Shown here: positions 1 to 8,598 of the stretch, in pieces | How the letters are laid out: the number at the start of each line of letters is the position of its first letter | Numbering within the stretch: position 1 is the first letter of the stretch | NCBI GenBank assembly: GCA_022616595.1 | Contig: JAKEEL010000222.1 | Location: 1-16,892 of the forward strand | DNA length: 16,892 nucleotides | Direction: 5' to 3' | DNA from: Methylococcaceae bacterium | GTDB taxonomy: Bacteria > Pseudomonadota > Gammaproteobacteria > Methylococcales > UBA1147 | The notes under the pieces: generated by a model | What the model was told of the DNA's origin: nothing | The model's database searches: none | What the model saw: only the letters and a program-made list of their open reading frames with translations | Made by a program: the position numbers and the translations under genes

Positions 1-974
1 CTGCCGATGCCTTTGAATTCGTTGAGACTTGTCTGGATCGCTTGATCCGGAACCCGCATTTCCGTCGCCACACAGATCGCGGCCAGCGCATTCAGGATAT
101 TGTGGCGGCCCGGAAGATTCAGGGTGATGTCCAGATCGCCGAAATTTCCCCAGCGCCGCACTTTAAAGCGGGATTGCAAACCGGATTGGGTGATCTCTTC
201 GGCCCGGACGTCGGCATCCTCCCGCGTCCCGTAAGTCTTAACCGGTTTTGATATCTGACCAAGTATTTCCCGGACTCCGGGATCATCCAGACAAACGACC
301 GCGAGGCCATAAAACGGTACGTGGTGCAAAAATTCGACAAAAACCTTCTTCAGCGATGAGAAGTCTCCGTGGTACGTCTCCATATGGTCGCAGTCGATGT
401 TCGTTACGACCGCGATAATCGGCTGCAGATAAAGAAAGGAGGCATCGCTCTCGTCGGCTTCGGCGACCAAATAATCACCCCTGCCCAATTGGGCATTGGT
501 CCCGGCACTGTTCAGCCGGCCGCCAATCACAAAAGTTGGATCGAGACCGGCTTCAGCCAAAATGCTTGCGGTCAGGCTCGTGGTTGTGGTTTTGCCATGC
601 GTACCGCCGATCGCGATGCCGAAGCGAAAACGCATCAATTCGGCGAGCATTTCCGCGCGCGGGATCACCGGGATCCGCTGCTGCCGCGCGATCCGAATCT
701 CGATGTTCGAGCCGTCGACCGCACTGGACACGACGACTACATCGACTTTTTCGATATTCTCGGGCTTGTGACCGATCTGGATCGCGGCCCCGAGGCTGCT
801 CAACCTTTGCGTGATACCGCTTGCTTTGAGATCCGAACCCGATACCCTGTAGCCAAGATTCAGCAGGACCTCCGCGATCCCGCTCATGCCCGAACCGCCG
901 ATCCCGACAAAATGGATCCTATGCATGCGGTCCGGACCGAAGCGACCCGATTCATGGAACGATGAGCGGATCAT
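1..974 (-). CDS. murC: UDP-N-acetylmuramate--L-alanine ligase MurC (3' end cut off by window)
   Basis: MurC joins L-alanine to UDP-N-acetylmuramate with ATP in the cytoplasm, the first step of stem-peptide assembly. Reading leftwards from ATG 974-972 gives an open frame of about 324 codons to the window edge with no stop; the family is usually about 460-490 residues, so most of the C-terminal domain is missing. Visible motifs: the N-terminal nucleotide-binding loop GIGGSGMSGIAE (residues about 24-35), the ATP P-loop GTHGKTTTT (124-132), EADESDASF (172-180), TNIDCDHMETY (191-201) and GRHNILNALAA (289-299) opening the third domain. The THGKTTT version of the P-loop and the EADESDASF motif are typical of MurC among Mur ligases. 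The start overlaps the murG stop as ATGA, with GGTGAGG just upstream, and leaves about 20 residues before the glycine loop, as in E. coli MurC. Identity is near certain. Confidence 0.97.
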   Translation of the reverse strand, partial: MIRSSFHESGRFGPDRMHRIHFVGIGGSGMSGIAEVLLNLGYRVSGSDLKASGITQRLSSLGAAIQIGHKPENIEKVDVVVVSSAVDGSNIEIRIARQQRIPVIPRAEMLAELMRFRFGIAIGGTHGKTTTTSLTASILAEAGLDPTFVIGGRLNSAGTNAQLGRGDYLVAEADESDASFLYLQPIIAVVTNIDCDHMETYHGDFSSLKKVFVEFLHHVPFYGLAVVCLDDPGVREILGQISKPVKTYGTREDADVRAEEITQSGLQSRFKVRRWGNFGDLDITLNLPGRHNILNALAAICVATEMRVPDQAIQTSLNEFKGIG

Positions 975-2035
975 GCGGCCTCACCGATACAAGTTTCCGC
1001 GACGAGCTTTGCGGCCTCGGGCTTCGCGAGCCGGGCGGCCGAGCGAGCCATTGAATGGAGCCGCGGCGGATCTTCCAGCAGCGTATGCAAAGCCTGGCGC
1101 AGATCCTCTTCCAGACGGTCGCTTTCCGGCACCCGGAGCGCGGCCCCGGCATCCACCAGATGGCGTGCATTGCGGGTCTGATGATCATCGATTGCGTACG
1201 GAAACGGCACCAGGATCGAAGGCAGGCCTGCAATCGCGAGTTCGCTGACCGTCATCGCACCGGCCCGGCAGATCACCAAATGCGCCCATTGATAGGCTTC
1301 GGGCATGTCATCGACGAAGGCTTTCACGCGCGCTTCGATCGCGAGCGAACGGTACAGGGACTCGGTCTCTTCCCGCATGGCCGAGCCGGTTTGATGCAAG
1401 ACCTCGACGGACCGACTCAATCCGCCGATCACTCCGGGAACAACCAAATTGAGCCTTCGGGCTCCCTGACTTCCTCCCAGAACCAAAATATGCGGGGTAT
1501 TTCCCGAGTATTCGCGGGCGTCCTGCCGAATCCGCATGATCTCGGCGCGAACCGGATTTCCGGTCCAGACCGCGCGAACCGAGTCATCGAAAGTCCCCGG
1601 AAATGCCTCCAAAACCCGGTTCGCCAATGACGCGAGGAACCGATTGGTCGTTCCAGGGATCGCATTCTGCTCGTGAATCACCATCGGAACACGCATCACC
1701 CAAGCCATGAAGCCACCGGGACCCGAAACGAAACCACCCATTCCAAGAACGACATCGGGTTTCCGTTTGTACAGAATCCGTCCGGCCTGGAAACAAGCCC
1801 ATACCAGCAGGAAGGGCGCTTTGATGAGTTTCAACCCATGCTTACCCCGGAAACCGCTGACCGAAAGCCAGTCGATCGGAATTCCGCCGGCCGGTGCAAC
1901 CCTGGCTTCCAAGCCGGTTCGGGTACCCATCCAGAACACCTGATTTCCAGTATCCGACAGATAACGGGCGACCGCGAGCGCGGGATAGACATGACCGCCG
2001 GTTCCTCCGGCAAGAATCATCACGCGCTTAGCCAT
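971..2035 (-). CDS. murG: UDP-GlcNAc:undecaprenyl-PP-MurNAc-pentapeptide GlcNAc transferase MurG
   Basis: MurG transfers GlcNAc from UDP-GlcNAc to lipid I on the inner face of the cytoplasmic membrane, giving lipid II. It is a GT-B glycosyltransferase (family GT28). Counting from ATG 2035-2033 the protein has 354 residues, almost exactly the length of E. coli MurG. Motifs: glycine loop GGTGGHVYPAL (10-20), second loop GMGGFVSGPGG (98-108), HEQNAIPGTTNR (121-132), third loop GGSQGARRLN (187-196), and the UDP-GlcNAc-binding region CRAGAMTVSEL (256-266) and PYAIDDHQTRNA (279-290). A longer reading from GTG at 2053-2051 adds six residues (MRGAFG) but has no good ribosome binding site. The ATG lies 8 bases beyond a GGGG run and overlaps ftsW by 8 bases, so I prefer it. 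The gene ends in an ATGA overlap with murC. Confidence 0.97.
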   Translation of the reverse strand: MAKRVMILAGGTGGHVYPALAVARYLSDTGNQVFWMGTRTGLEARVAPAGGIPIDWLSVSGFRGKHGLKLIKAPFLLVWACFQAGRILYKRKPDVVLGMGGFVSGPGGFMAWVMRVPMVIHEQNAIPGTTNRFLASLANRVLEAFPGTFDDSVRAVWTGNPVRAEIMRIRQDAREYSGNTPHILVLGGSQGARRLNLVVPGVIGGLSRSVEVLHQTGSAMREETESLYRSLAIEARVKAFVDDMPEAYQWAHLVICRAGAMTVSELAIAGLPSILVPFPYAIDDHQTRNARHLVDAGAALRVPESDRLEEDLRQALHTLLEDPPRLHSMARSAARLAKPEAAKLVAETCIGEAA

Positions 2036-3212
2036 TCCAAAAGCCCCGCGCACCGGAACGGCTTTGTTCGAGGGCCTCGTGGTAGACCCGGAACAACAAT
2101 CCGATCGCCAGGCACATCACGATCATGCTGCCACCCCCGTAACTCATGAGCGGCAGCGTCAATCCCTTGGTCGGCAGCATGCCCATATTCACGCCCATAT
2201 TGATCGCGGACTGGACGCCGAACCAGATGCCCAGGCCGTACGCAAGATAGGCCGCAAATTCAAATCCAACCTGATCTGCGATTCTGGCGATCCAGAATGC
2301 TTTCCAGATCAGGAAAGCAAACAACGCGATTACGACCGAGACACCGGCCAAGCCCAATTCCTCACCGATCACCGCGAACAGAAAATCGGTATGGCCCTCC
2401 GGCAGGTAATACAATTTCTGGAGTCCTGAACCGAGACCGACTCCGAACCATTCTCCGCGCCCGAACGCGATCAGAGATTGGGTGAGCTGAAAACCGGAAT
2501 CGAGCGGGTCCGCCCAAGGATTCGTGAACGTGGTCAGCCGTTCCATTCGCTCCGGCGAACAAACGATCAGAATCATTCCGAGCACACCGATCAAACAAAC
2601 CAGCACCGCGAATTGCCAAAGCCGGGCTCCACCCAGAAACATCAGCGCGAGCGCGGTGATCAGAATTACCGCGGCCGCGCCGAAATCCGGCTCCAGGAGC
2701 AGTAGAAACCCGGCGAACGATAACAGCATCAGGGGACGGACCATGCCATACACCGAGGTCCGGACGGTCTGCACGTGACGAGTCATGTATCCGGCCATAT
2801 AGATCACCGAAATCAATTTCACGATTTCGGAAACCTGGATTCTTGTGCCGCCGAGAGACAACCACCGGATACTGCCGTTCACTTTCACGCCGAGTCCCGG
2901 AATCAGTACGGCAACCAGCAGAGCCAGTCCGACCAGAAACAGCCATTGCCCGGCTTTTTCCAGTCGCGCGAGCGGAACGAACATCATCAGCGCGGCGCCA
3001 AGCAGCCCGGCCAGAATATGAACCAAGTGGCGAAGTGGATAACGGAATGTATGACCTCCCGCAATGTCCCCGAGGTGCATCGAAGCGGAAACCACCATGA
3101 CGTAACCGATCATCAGCAAGGCACCCGAAGCGAGCAATAACGGAATTTCGAGGGTCCAGAGCCGGTTCCCCAGCTCGATGCATAAACCGGTCTTGGACGT
3201 TTCAATGCGCAC
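2028..3212 (-). CDS. ftsW: Septal peptidoglycan polymerase FtsW (SEDS family)
   Basis: FtsW is the SEDS-family glycosyltransferase that polymerises lipid II at the division septum, working with the transpeptidase FtsI. The protein is about 394 residues of mostly hydrophobic segments, consistent with a ten-helix SEDS protein. Family signatures: GYVMVVSAS in the first helix (about 36-44), NGSIRWLSLG (112-121), EPDFGAA (174-180), DPLDSGFQLTQSLIAFGRG (about 235-252), PEGHTDFLFAVIGEELGL (271-288, with the conserved extracellular Asp at 276) and LTLPLMSYGGGSM near the C-terminus (351-363). I chose GTG 3212-3210 as start because an AGGA lies 9 bases before it; a TTG at 3239-3237 in the same frame would add nine residues but has a poor binding site. 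Either start overlaps the end of murD (by 11 or 38 bases). The stop overlaps the murG start by 8 bases. Position between murD and murG favours FtsW over its paralogue RodA. Confidence 0.95.
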   Translation of the reverse strand: MRIETSKTGLCIELGNRLWTLEIPLLLASGALLMIGYVMVVSASMHLGDIAGGHTFRYPLRHLVHILAGLLGAALMMFVPLARLEKAGQWLFLVGLALLVAVLIPGLGVKVNGSIRWLSLGGTRIQVSEIVKLISVIYMAGYMTRHVQTVRTSVYGMVRPLMLLSFAGFLLLLEPDFGAAAVILITALALMFLGGARLWQFAVLVCLIGVLGMILIVCSPERMERLTTFTNPWADPLDSGFQLTQSLIAFGRGEWFGVGLGSGLQKLYYLPEGHTDFLFAVIGEELGLAGVSVVIALFAFLIWKAFWIARIADQVGFEFAAYLAYGLGIWFGVQSAINMGVNMGMLPTKGLTLPLMSYGGGSMIVMCLAIGLLFRVYHEALEQSRSGARGFWNG

Positions 3213-4614
3213 CGATGAGGTTCCTGACTGCTTGTTCAAACACTCGGCCGCGTTCCTCGAAGCTCGTAAACTGGTCGAGACTCGCGCACGCGGGCGAAAG
3301 CAGCACGGTATCCCCGGGCCGGGCCAATCCGGCCGACAATTCGACGGCTCGCCGTAAATCCGGTGCCTTGAGGCTGGTTACTTCGGACGCCAAAAGGCCA
3401 TGCAAAAGATCCGCATCCCTACCGATCAACACCACCGCCCGCGCCCGCTGTTTGACGACATCCTTGAGCACGCTGAAGTCGGCTCCCTTGCCCTCGCCTC
3501 CGGCGATCAGCACGATCTTTCCGCTCAGACCTTGCATTGCCGCGATACAGGCGCCGACATTGGTCGCCTTGGAGTCGTTGATCCAGGTAACGTCCTCGAT
3601 TTTTTCAACCCACTGCATGCGATGGGGAAGCCCTGGAAAATCTTGAAGTCCCTCGATCATCGCCGCAATCGGCAATCCGACCGCCTGACCCAGCGCCAAT
3701 GCGGCCAGGGCATTGGATAAGTTCTGCCGGCCCTTGATTTTCACGCAGTCCGCTGCCATCAGCGGATTCCCTCTGTGGACCAACCATTCCGCGTGCGCAT
3801 GTCGGCACACACCGAAATCCAGTGAAGCGTCTCCGTTCAAACCGAAGCGCAAAGCCGGCTGATCCTTGCTCGCCATGCAGGCCACCAGGGGATCATCCTG
3901 GTTCAGGACCCTGACGGTGCAATTCGAGAAAATACTTTGCTTGGCCCGTGCATAGGTTTCGATGTCACCATGCCGGTCCAAATGGTCCGGGCTGATATTC
4001 AACACGGTCGCCGCGGCACATTTCAACAGCGAAGTCCGTTCCAACTGAAAGCTGGAAAGCTCCAGCACATAGAGGTCGATTCCCTCGTCCTCGCCCAACA
4101 GGTCCAGCGCCGGCACACCGAGATTTCCGCCAACCCGGACGTTCCAATCCGCTTTCCCGGCCATCGTCCCCAAAAGACTGGTCACGGTGCTTTTTCCGTT
4201 CGAACCGGTGATCCCGACCACCGGCGCATTCACGACCGTGGCGAACAGATCGATGTCACTGAGCAGCCCCAACCCGGATTCGAGGGCCTGAAAGACTTCC
4301 TCGGTATCCAGGGAAACCCCGGGGCTCACGACCAAATGAGTAGCCGCCCTGAAGGCCTCGCGCTCGTATCGGCCGAGAAAAACCGGAATATCCGAACTCA
4401 AACTTCGCAATTCGGCCAGGCATGGCGGATTCGCGCGATTGTCGGTCACCGCGACCTGGATCCCGAGGAGCGACAAAAAACGGGCGACCGCCAAGCCGGT
4501 CAGACCCAGACCCACGACCAGCACGCGCGATTCTCCCGGAACAATCCCGAGCGCTGCGATCGCCTCGCTGCGGGTCGCTTTCTGGCTGATCTGGTCGAAA
4601 TTCGCCTGGATCAT
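3202..4614 (-). CDS. murD: UDP-N-acetylmuramoylalanine--D-glutamate ligase MurD
   Basis: MurD adds D-glutamate to UDP-MurNAc-L-alanine using ATP in the cytoplasm. The frame stays open far upstream inside mraY, but the gene starts at ATG 4614-4612, which overlaps the mraY stop as ATGA, giving 470 residues. Motifs: N-terminal glycine loop VVGLGLTGLAVARF (about 33-46), ATP P-loop GITGSNGKST (134-143), LELSSFQLE (184-192), NISPDHLDRH (206-215), the lysine expected to be carbamylated (K225 in YARAKQSIF), NDSKATN (346-352) and LLSPACASLDQF (438-449). The SNGKST P-loop and LSSFQL motif are characteristic of MurD. It is about 30 residues longer than E. coli MurD; roughly 23 of these lie before the glycine loop and no closer ATG is evident. 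The product probably passes to MurE. Confidence 0.97.
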   Translation of the reverse strand: MIQANFDQISQKATRSEAIAALGIVPGESRVLVVGLGLTGLAVARFLSLLGIQVAVTDNRANPPCLAELRSLSSDIPVFLGRYEREAFRAATHLVVSPGVSLDTEEVFQALESGLGLLSDIDLFATVVNAPVVGITGSNGKSTVTSLLGTMAGKADWNVRVGGNLGVPALDLLGEDEGIDLYVLELSSFQLERTSLLKCAAATVLNISPDHLDRHGDIETYARAKQSIFSNCTVRVLNQDDPLVACMASKDQPALRFGLNGDASLDFGVCRHAHAEWLVHRGNPLMAADCVKIKGRQNLSNALAALALGQAVGLPIAAMIEGLQDFPGLPHRMQWVEKIEDVTWINDSKATNVGACIAAMQGLSGKIVLIAGGEGKGADFSVLKDVVKQRARAVVLIGRDADLLHGLLASEVTSLKAPDLRRAVELSAGLARPGDTVLLSPACASLDQFTSFEERGRVFEQAVRNLIGAH

Positions 4615-5693
4615 CTGAGTTTCAGCGTTGCGAGCCCGACCAACACCAGGATCACGCTGATGATCCAGAAACGAACGATTATCCGGGGCTCGGGCCAGCC
4701 TCTGAGTTCGAAGTGATGATGAATCGGCGCCATGCGGAAAATTCGCTTTCCGGTCAATTTGAAGGAAAGGACCTGCAACATCACCGAGACGGTTTCCATG
4801 ACGAATACTCCGCCCATGATCATCAGCACGATTTCCTGTCTGACCAGGACCGCCAAAGTCCCCAAGGCCCCTCCCAGGGCCAGCGCGCCGACGTCGCCCA
4901 TGAACACCTGCGCCGGATAAGCGTTGAACCATAAGAATCCCAGGCCTGCTCCGACCAATGCGCCACAGAACACAACCAGTTCGCCGACTCCGGGTAAGGA
5001 GGGAATCCCGAGGTACGCCGCAAAATTCGCGTTTCCGGAAGCATAAGCGAAGATTCCAAGGGCACCGCCGACCAATACGGTCGGCATGATCGCAAGTCCG
5101 TCCAGCCCGTCGGTCAGATTCACGGCGTTGCTGGTTCCGACGATCACGAAATAGGCGAGCACAACATAGACCCAACCCATATCGACCATGACGGCCTTGA
5201 CGAAGGGAACAATGAACTGCGTTTCGGCCGCGATGGTCGAGGTGTTGAATAAAAAGACCGCGGTCACCACCGCGACCAAGGACTGCCAGAGCAGTTTGGC
5301 ACGCGCCGACAAGCCCTTGCTGTTTCCTTCCGTGATCTTACGATAATCGTCTATGAAGCCGATTACACCGAAGCACAAAGTCACGAACAACACGGCCCAG
5401 ACGTAGCGGTTCTGCCAATCGGCCCAGAGCAGGGTGCTGATTCCGATGGCCACCAGAATCAGTGTGCCGCCCATGGTGGGCGTGCCGGCTTTCGAGAAAT
5501 GCGATTCCGGCCCCAATTCGCGCACCTTCTGCCCGATGTTTTTCGCGCTCAATCGCCGTATCATGGTAGGTCCCACCATGAACGAGATGATCAGCGCGGT
5601 CAGTGTACTCAGAATCGAGCGGAACGTCAGATACTGAAATACCCGGAATCCGCTTTCCCACCCGGTCAACAGATCGGCGAGGTATAACAGCAT
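4611..5693 (-). CDS. mraY: Phospho-MurNAc-pentapeptide translocase MraY
   Basis: MraY is the integral membrane enzyme that transfers phospho-MurNAc-pentapeptide from UDP to undecaprenyl phosphate, making lipid I. The protein has 360 residues, the same length as E. coli MraY. The catalytic and magnesium-binding aspartates fall at the E. coli positions: D115 and D116 in GFIDDYRKI, and D267 in FMGDVGAL. Other signatures are KAGTPTMGGTLI (68-79), NAVNLTDGLDGLA (189-201) and PIHHHFELRGWPEPRIIVRFW (323-343). About ten hydrophobic segments are visible. The ATG lies 2 bases after the murF stop. The ribosome binding site is weak, which suggests translational coupling to murF. The stop overlaps the murD start as ATGA. 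Confidence 0.98.
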   Translation of the reverse strand: MLLYLADLLTGWESGFRVFQYLTFRSILSTLTALIISFMVGPTMIRRLSAKNIGQKVRELGPESHFSKAGTPTMGGTLILVAIGISTLLWADWQNRYVWAVLFVTLCFGVIGFIDDYRKITEGNSKGLSARAKLLWQSLVAVVTAVFLFNTSTIAAETQFIVPFVKAVMVDMGWVYVVLAYFVIVGTSNAVNLTDGLDGLAIMPTVLVGGALGIFAYASGNANFAAYLGIPSLPGVGELVVFCGALVGAGLGFLWFNAYPAQVFMGDVGALALGGALGTLAVLVRQEIVLMIMGGVFVMETVSVMLQVLSFKLTGKRIFRMAPIHHHFELRGWPEPRIIVRFWIISVILVLVGLATLKLR

Positions 5694-5695
5694 GG

Positions 5696-7057
5696 CTAAT
5701 CGAGCCCTTTGACTCCTAATTCCTCGATGACCCGCTCCATTTTCTGGCTGCGGGAACCCTTTACCAATGCGATTACATTGCTGTTCAGCATCGTTTTGGA
5801 CGCTTCGATCATGTCCTGCTGATTATCGAAAAATATACCCCCATCACCGAAGCATTCCACGGCCCTGGCCGCGTCCGTTCCGGTCGCGAGCAGATGCCTG
5901 ATCCCGTGCATTTTCGCGTAACGGCCGACCTCTTCGTGCAGTGCTGCGCTGGACTCGCCGAGTTCGGCGAATGCTCCGAGAATCACCCACAATTCCCCCG
6001 TCAATTGCGCCACCACGTCGATCGCCGCCGTGAACGACGATGGATTCGCATTGTAGGTATCATCGAACAAAAGACTGCCATGCAACCCTGCAACCGGCTG
6101 CATGCGACCATGCACCGGAACCAAGCCTTCGAGACCCTGTTTGATCCGGTCGATTTCGATTCCGAGAGCCAGCGCCGCCCCCGCCGCGGCCAGTGCGTTG
6201 CATACGTTGTGCCGTCCGGCCAACCGCAAGGTGATCGGGGTCTTGGCATCCCGGTGAAGCAGGCTGAAGCGGTTCGAAAAACCATCCGGCGTCCGCCGCA
6301 TCTCGATGTCCGTTGCGCGCACATCGGCACTCGCACCCAGGCCGAATGCAATCACGCGCTTTCCTCCGGCCAACTTCCGCCAGAATTCGAAAAACCGGTC
6401 ATCGGCATTCAGTATCGCGACACCCGATTCGGCCAGTCCTTGCACGAGTTCACCCTTGGCCCGAGCCACGCCTTGCAGATCGCCGAAACCCTCGAGGTGG
6501 GCCGAGCCGGCATTCGTAACGATCGCGACATCGGGCAGCGCAAGACTCGCGGTATAGGCGATCTCACCGGCGTGGTTCGCACCCATCTCAATCACCGCAT
6601 AGCGGTGTTGTGTATTCAAGCGCAGCAGAGTCAGCGGAACCCCGATATCGTTGTTGAGATTGCCGCGCGTGTACAGCACCTCACCCTCGACCGCCAGGAT
6701 CGCGGCAAGCATTTCCTTGACGGTCGTCTTGCCGTTGCTGCCGGTCACTCCGATCACAGGAACGTTGCAACGTCTCCGCCACTCCCGGGCCAAGTCCCCG
6801 AGCGCAATCCGGGTATCTCCAACCGTCACCGTCGGAATGTCGACTCCGGTTTCGCGCGCGATCATCGCGGCCACGGCGCCCTGATGCGCGGCGGTTTCCA
6901 GGAAATCGTGCGCATCGAATTTCCTACCCTTGATCGCGATAAACAAATCACCCTGCCGCATGCCGCGGGTATCGATACTCACGGACGAGAAGCTAAGATC
7001 TGCGCCAGTCAGACGACCCTTGACGATCCGGGCGGTTTCGCTCAGAGACAACTTCAT
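5696..7057 (-). CDS. murF: UDP-MurNAc-tripeptide--D-alanyl-D-alanine ligase MurF
   Basis: MurF adds the D-Ala-D-Ala dipeptide to UDP-MurNAc-tripeptide, completing the cytoplasmic pentapeptide precursor. From ATG 7057 the protein is 453 residues, normal for the family. Motifs: P-loop GVTGSNGKTTVKEM (103-116), RGNLNNDIGVPLT (131-143), EMGANHAGEI (157-166), TNAGSAHLEGFG (181-192), GRHNVCNALAA (281-291), DDTYNANPSS (332-341) and VKGSRSQKMERVI (432-444). The RGNLNN and DTYNANP motifs are diagnostic of MurF. Two starts one codon apart are possible: GTG 7060 (GTGA overlap with murE) and ATG 7057 (TGATG overlap). Both share a GGAGG at 7067-7071, at 6 and 9 bases. I list the ATG. In the C-terminal half the usual GDM(x)ELG motif reads GAFAELG (361-367), with alanine for the conserved aspartate. 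Confidence 0.97.
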   Translation of the reverse strand: MKLSLSETARIVKGRLTGADLSFSSVSIDTRGMRQGDLFIAIKGRKFDAHDFLETAAHQGAVAAMIARETGVDIPTVTVGDTRIALGDLAREWRRRCNVPVIGVTGSNGKTTVKEMLAAILAVEGEVLYTRGNLNNDIGVPLTLLRLNTQHRYAVIEMGANHAGEIAYTASLALPDVAIVTNAGSAHLEGFGDLQGVARAKGELVQGLAESGVAILNADDRFFEFWRKLAGGKRVIAFGLGASADVRATDIEMRRTPDGFSNRFSLLHRDAKTPITLRLAGRHNVCNALAAAGAALALGIEIDRIKQGLEGLVPVHGRMQPVAGLHGSLLFDDTYNANPSSFTAAIDVVAQLTGELWVILGAFAELGESSAALHEEVGRYAKMHGIRHLLATGTDAARAVECFGDGGIFFDNQQDMIEASKTMLNSNVIALVKGSRSQKMERVIEELGVKGLD

Positions 7058-8598
7058 CACACGCTGCCTCCAACCAGAATTGCCCGTTGCGCAAGGGCCT
7101 CCAAGGCCACGGTGCGGTCACTGAAGGGATATTTGACGCCGTCGATTTCCTGGGTATTTTCATGTCCCTTCCCGGCGATCACAATCATGTCTTCGGCCGA
7201 GGCCTTTTGTATTACGGCGCCGATTGCCCGCCGGCGGTCGCGTTCAATCGGAATTTGCGGATTGCTGCAACCGTTCAGGATCTCTTTTATGATCCTGGAG
7301 CCGTCCTCGTGGCGCGGATTGTCGTCTGTGAGCACCACGTGATCGGCATTCATTTCGGCGATCCGGCCCATCAAGGGCCTCTTCCCGCGATCCCGATCTC
7401 CGCCGCAACCGAATACGAGCCAGAGCGATCCCCGACAATGCATCCGCAGCCCTTCCAGGATGCTTTGCAGCGCGTGCGGGGTATGGGCGTAATCCACGAT
7501 TACGGTGGGCCCCCCATCCTCTATCGAAAAACGCTCCAGACGTCCGGGAACCGGTTTGATCCCCCGCAAGGCATCAACGGCTTCGGGCAGAGAAATCCCC
7601 AATTCGAGCATTACACCGATCACGGTCAGCAAATTATCGACATTGAAATCGCAAAAAAGAGGGGCCGAGACAGGTACGCTCCGACCTTCGAAATGTACCT
7701 GGAATTCGACCCCTTGATCGTCATGGCGCAACGCGGACAATTTCAATCGTACGAAAGGAGAGTCGGATTTGAAGCTCCTGGAAAAACCCATGATCCGGAC
7801 GTTCGAGGGCACAGCCGCGAGAATCTGGTCGGCGTGTAGATCGTCCATATTGACAACAACAAATTCCAGCCCGGGGGACAAGAGCAGTTTCAGCTTGGCA
7901 TTCACATAAACCTGCATGGTTTTATGATAATCGAGGTGATCCCGGGTAATATTGGTATAGGCCGCTCCCAAGAAGCGAACCGCGCGAGTCCTTTTCTGAA
8001 CCAGCGCATGCGAGGACACCTCCATGACCACCAGCTTCGCGCCCTGATCCCGAAATTGGGCCAAAATGCTTTGCAATTGGATCGGTTCGGGGGTGGTATT
8101 CTTAAGTTCCTTGAGATTCCCGGGATAACCCCATCCGATGGTCCCCACCACCCCGCTCGGTTTGAATCTCGATAAGGCCTGGGCAAGGAAATGGCAGCAA
8201 GAGGTCTTGCCGTTGGTGCCGGTGATCCCGATCATATCCAATTGTGCGGAAGGATGTCCGTAAAAACGATCGGCAATCGGCCCGAGTTCGAATCGCAAAG
8301 CGGGTACGGGAACCAGCGGGCAGGTCCCTGCCTCACGCAAGTGTTCGATTTTTTGCGGATCGGCACCGCGGGGATCGTATACGATTGCGCCCGCACCCTT
8401 TCGGATGGCCTCGTCGCAGTATTGCAAACCATGCTCGCGAAATCCGGAAACCGCAAAAAACGCATCGCCGGAATTCACCGCACGACTATCGATCGCAAGC
8501 CCCGAAACCGAGACGTCCGGTACTTGATTCAGATCGCCGTCCGCTGCGATCAAATCGCGCAAACTGGCTGTTCTCGGTTTCGAGGCCGGCTCTGTCAT
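7057..8598 (-). CDS. murE: UDP-MurNAc-L-Ala-D-Glu:meso-diaminopimelate ligase MurE
   Basis: MurE adds the third stem-peptide residue to UDP-MurNAc-L-Ala-D-Glu. The motif DNPRHED (426-432) is the signature for meso-diaminopimelate rather than lysine, which fits a Gram-negative wall. Other motifs: GLAIDSRAVNSGDAFFA in the N-terminal UDP-binding domain (33-49), P-loop GITGTNGKTS (124-133), NTTPEP (167-172), EVSSHAL (193-199), NITRDHLDYH (216-225), the probable carbamylated lysine K235 in YVNAKLKLL, VDYAHTPHAL (368-377), GCGGDRDRGKRPLMG (397-411) and GKGHE (476-480). At 513 residues it is slightly longer than E. coli MurE. The start is ATG 8598, overlapping the ftsI stop as ATGA, with AGGA 9 bases upstream. 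MurE and MurF are separate proteins here, not fused. Confidence 0.97.
   Translation of the reverse strand: MTEPASKPRTASLRDLIAADGDLNQVPDVSVSGLAIDSRAVNSGDAFFAVSGFREHGLQYCDEAIRKGAGAIVYDPRGADPQKIEHLREAGTCPLVPVPALRFELGPIADRFYGHPSAQLDMIGITGTNGKTSCCHFLAQALSRFKPSGVVGTIGWGYPGNLKELKNTTPEPIQLQSILAQFRDQGAKLVVMEVSSHALVQKRTRAVRFLGAAYTNITRDHLDYHKTMQVYVNAKLKLLLSPGLEFVVVNMDDLHADQILAAVPSNVRIMGFSRSFKSDSPFVRLKLSALRHDDQGVEFQVHFEGRSVPVSAPLFCDFNVDNLLTVIGVMLELGISLPEAVDALRGIKPVPGRLERFSIEDGGPTVIVDYAHTPHALQSILEGLRMHCRGSLWLVFGCGGDRDRGKRPLMGRIAEMNADHVVLTDDNPRHEDGSRIIKEILNGCSNPQIPIERDRRRAIGAVIQKASAEDMIVIAGKGHENTQEIDGVKYPFSDRTVALEALAQRAILVGGSV

Noticed and set aside
2362..3183. 273-codon minus-strand frame inside ftsW
   Set aside because: Shadow frame of ftsW; Arg-rich, no motif, while ftsW itself carries all SEDS signatures.
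4615..5175. Upstream extension of the murD frame inside mraY, giving 657 residues
   Set aside because: The extension overlaps the well-conserved mraY in another frame and reads as Arg-rich nonsense; ATG 4614 gives a normal MurD and a typical ATGA junction.
5894..7342. 482-codon open frame on the plus strand
   Set aside because: It lies exactly antisense to murF and the end of murE, is rich in Arg, His, Gln and Pro, and shows no family motif. Long antisense frames are expected from the codon bias here.
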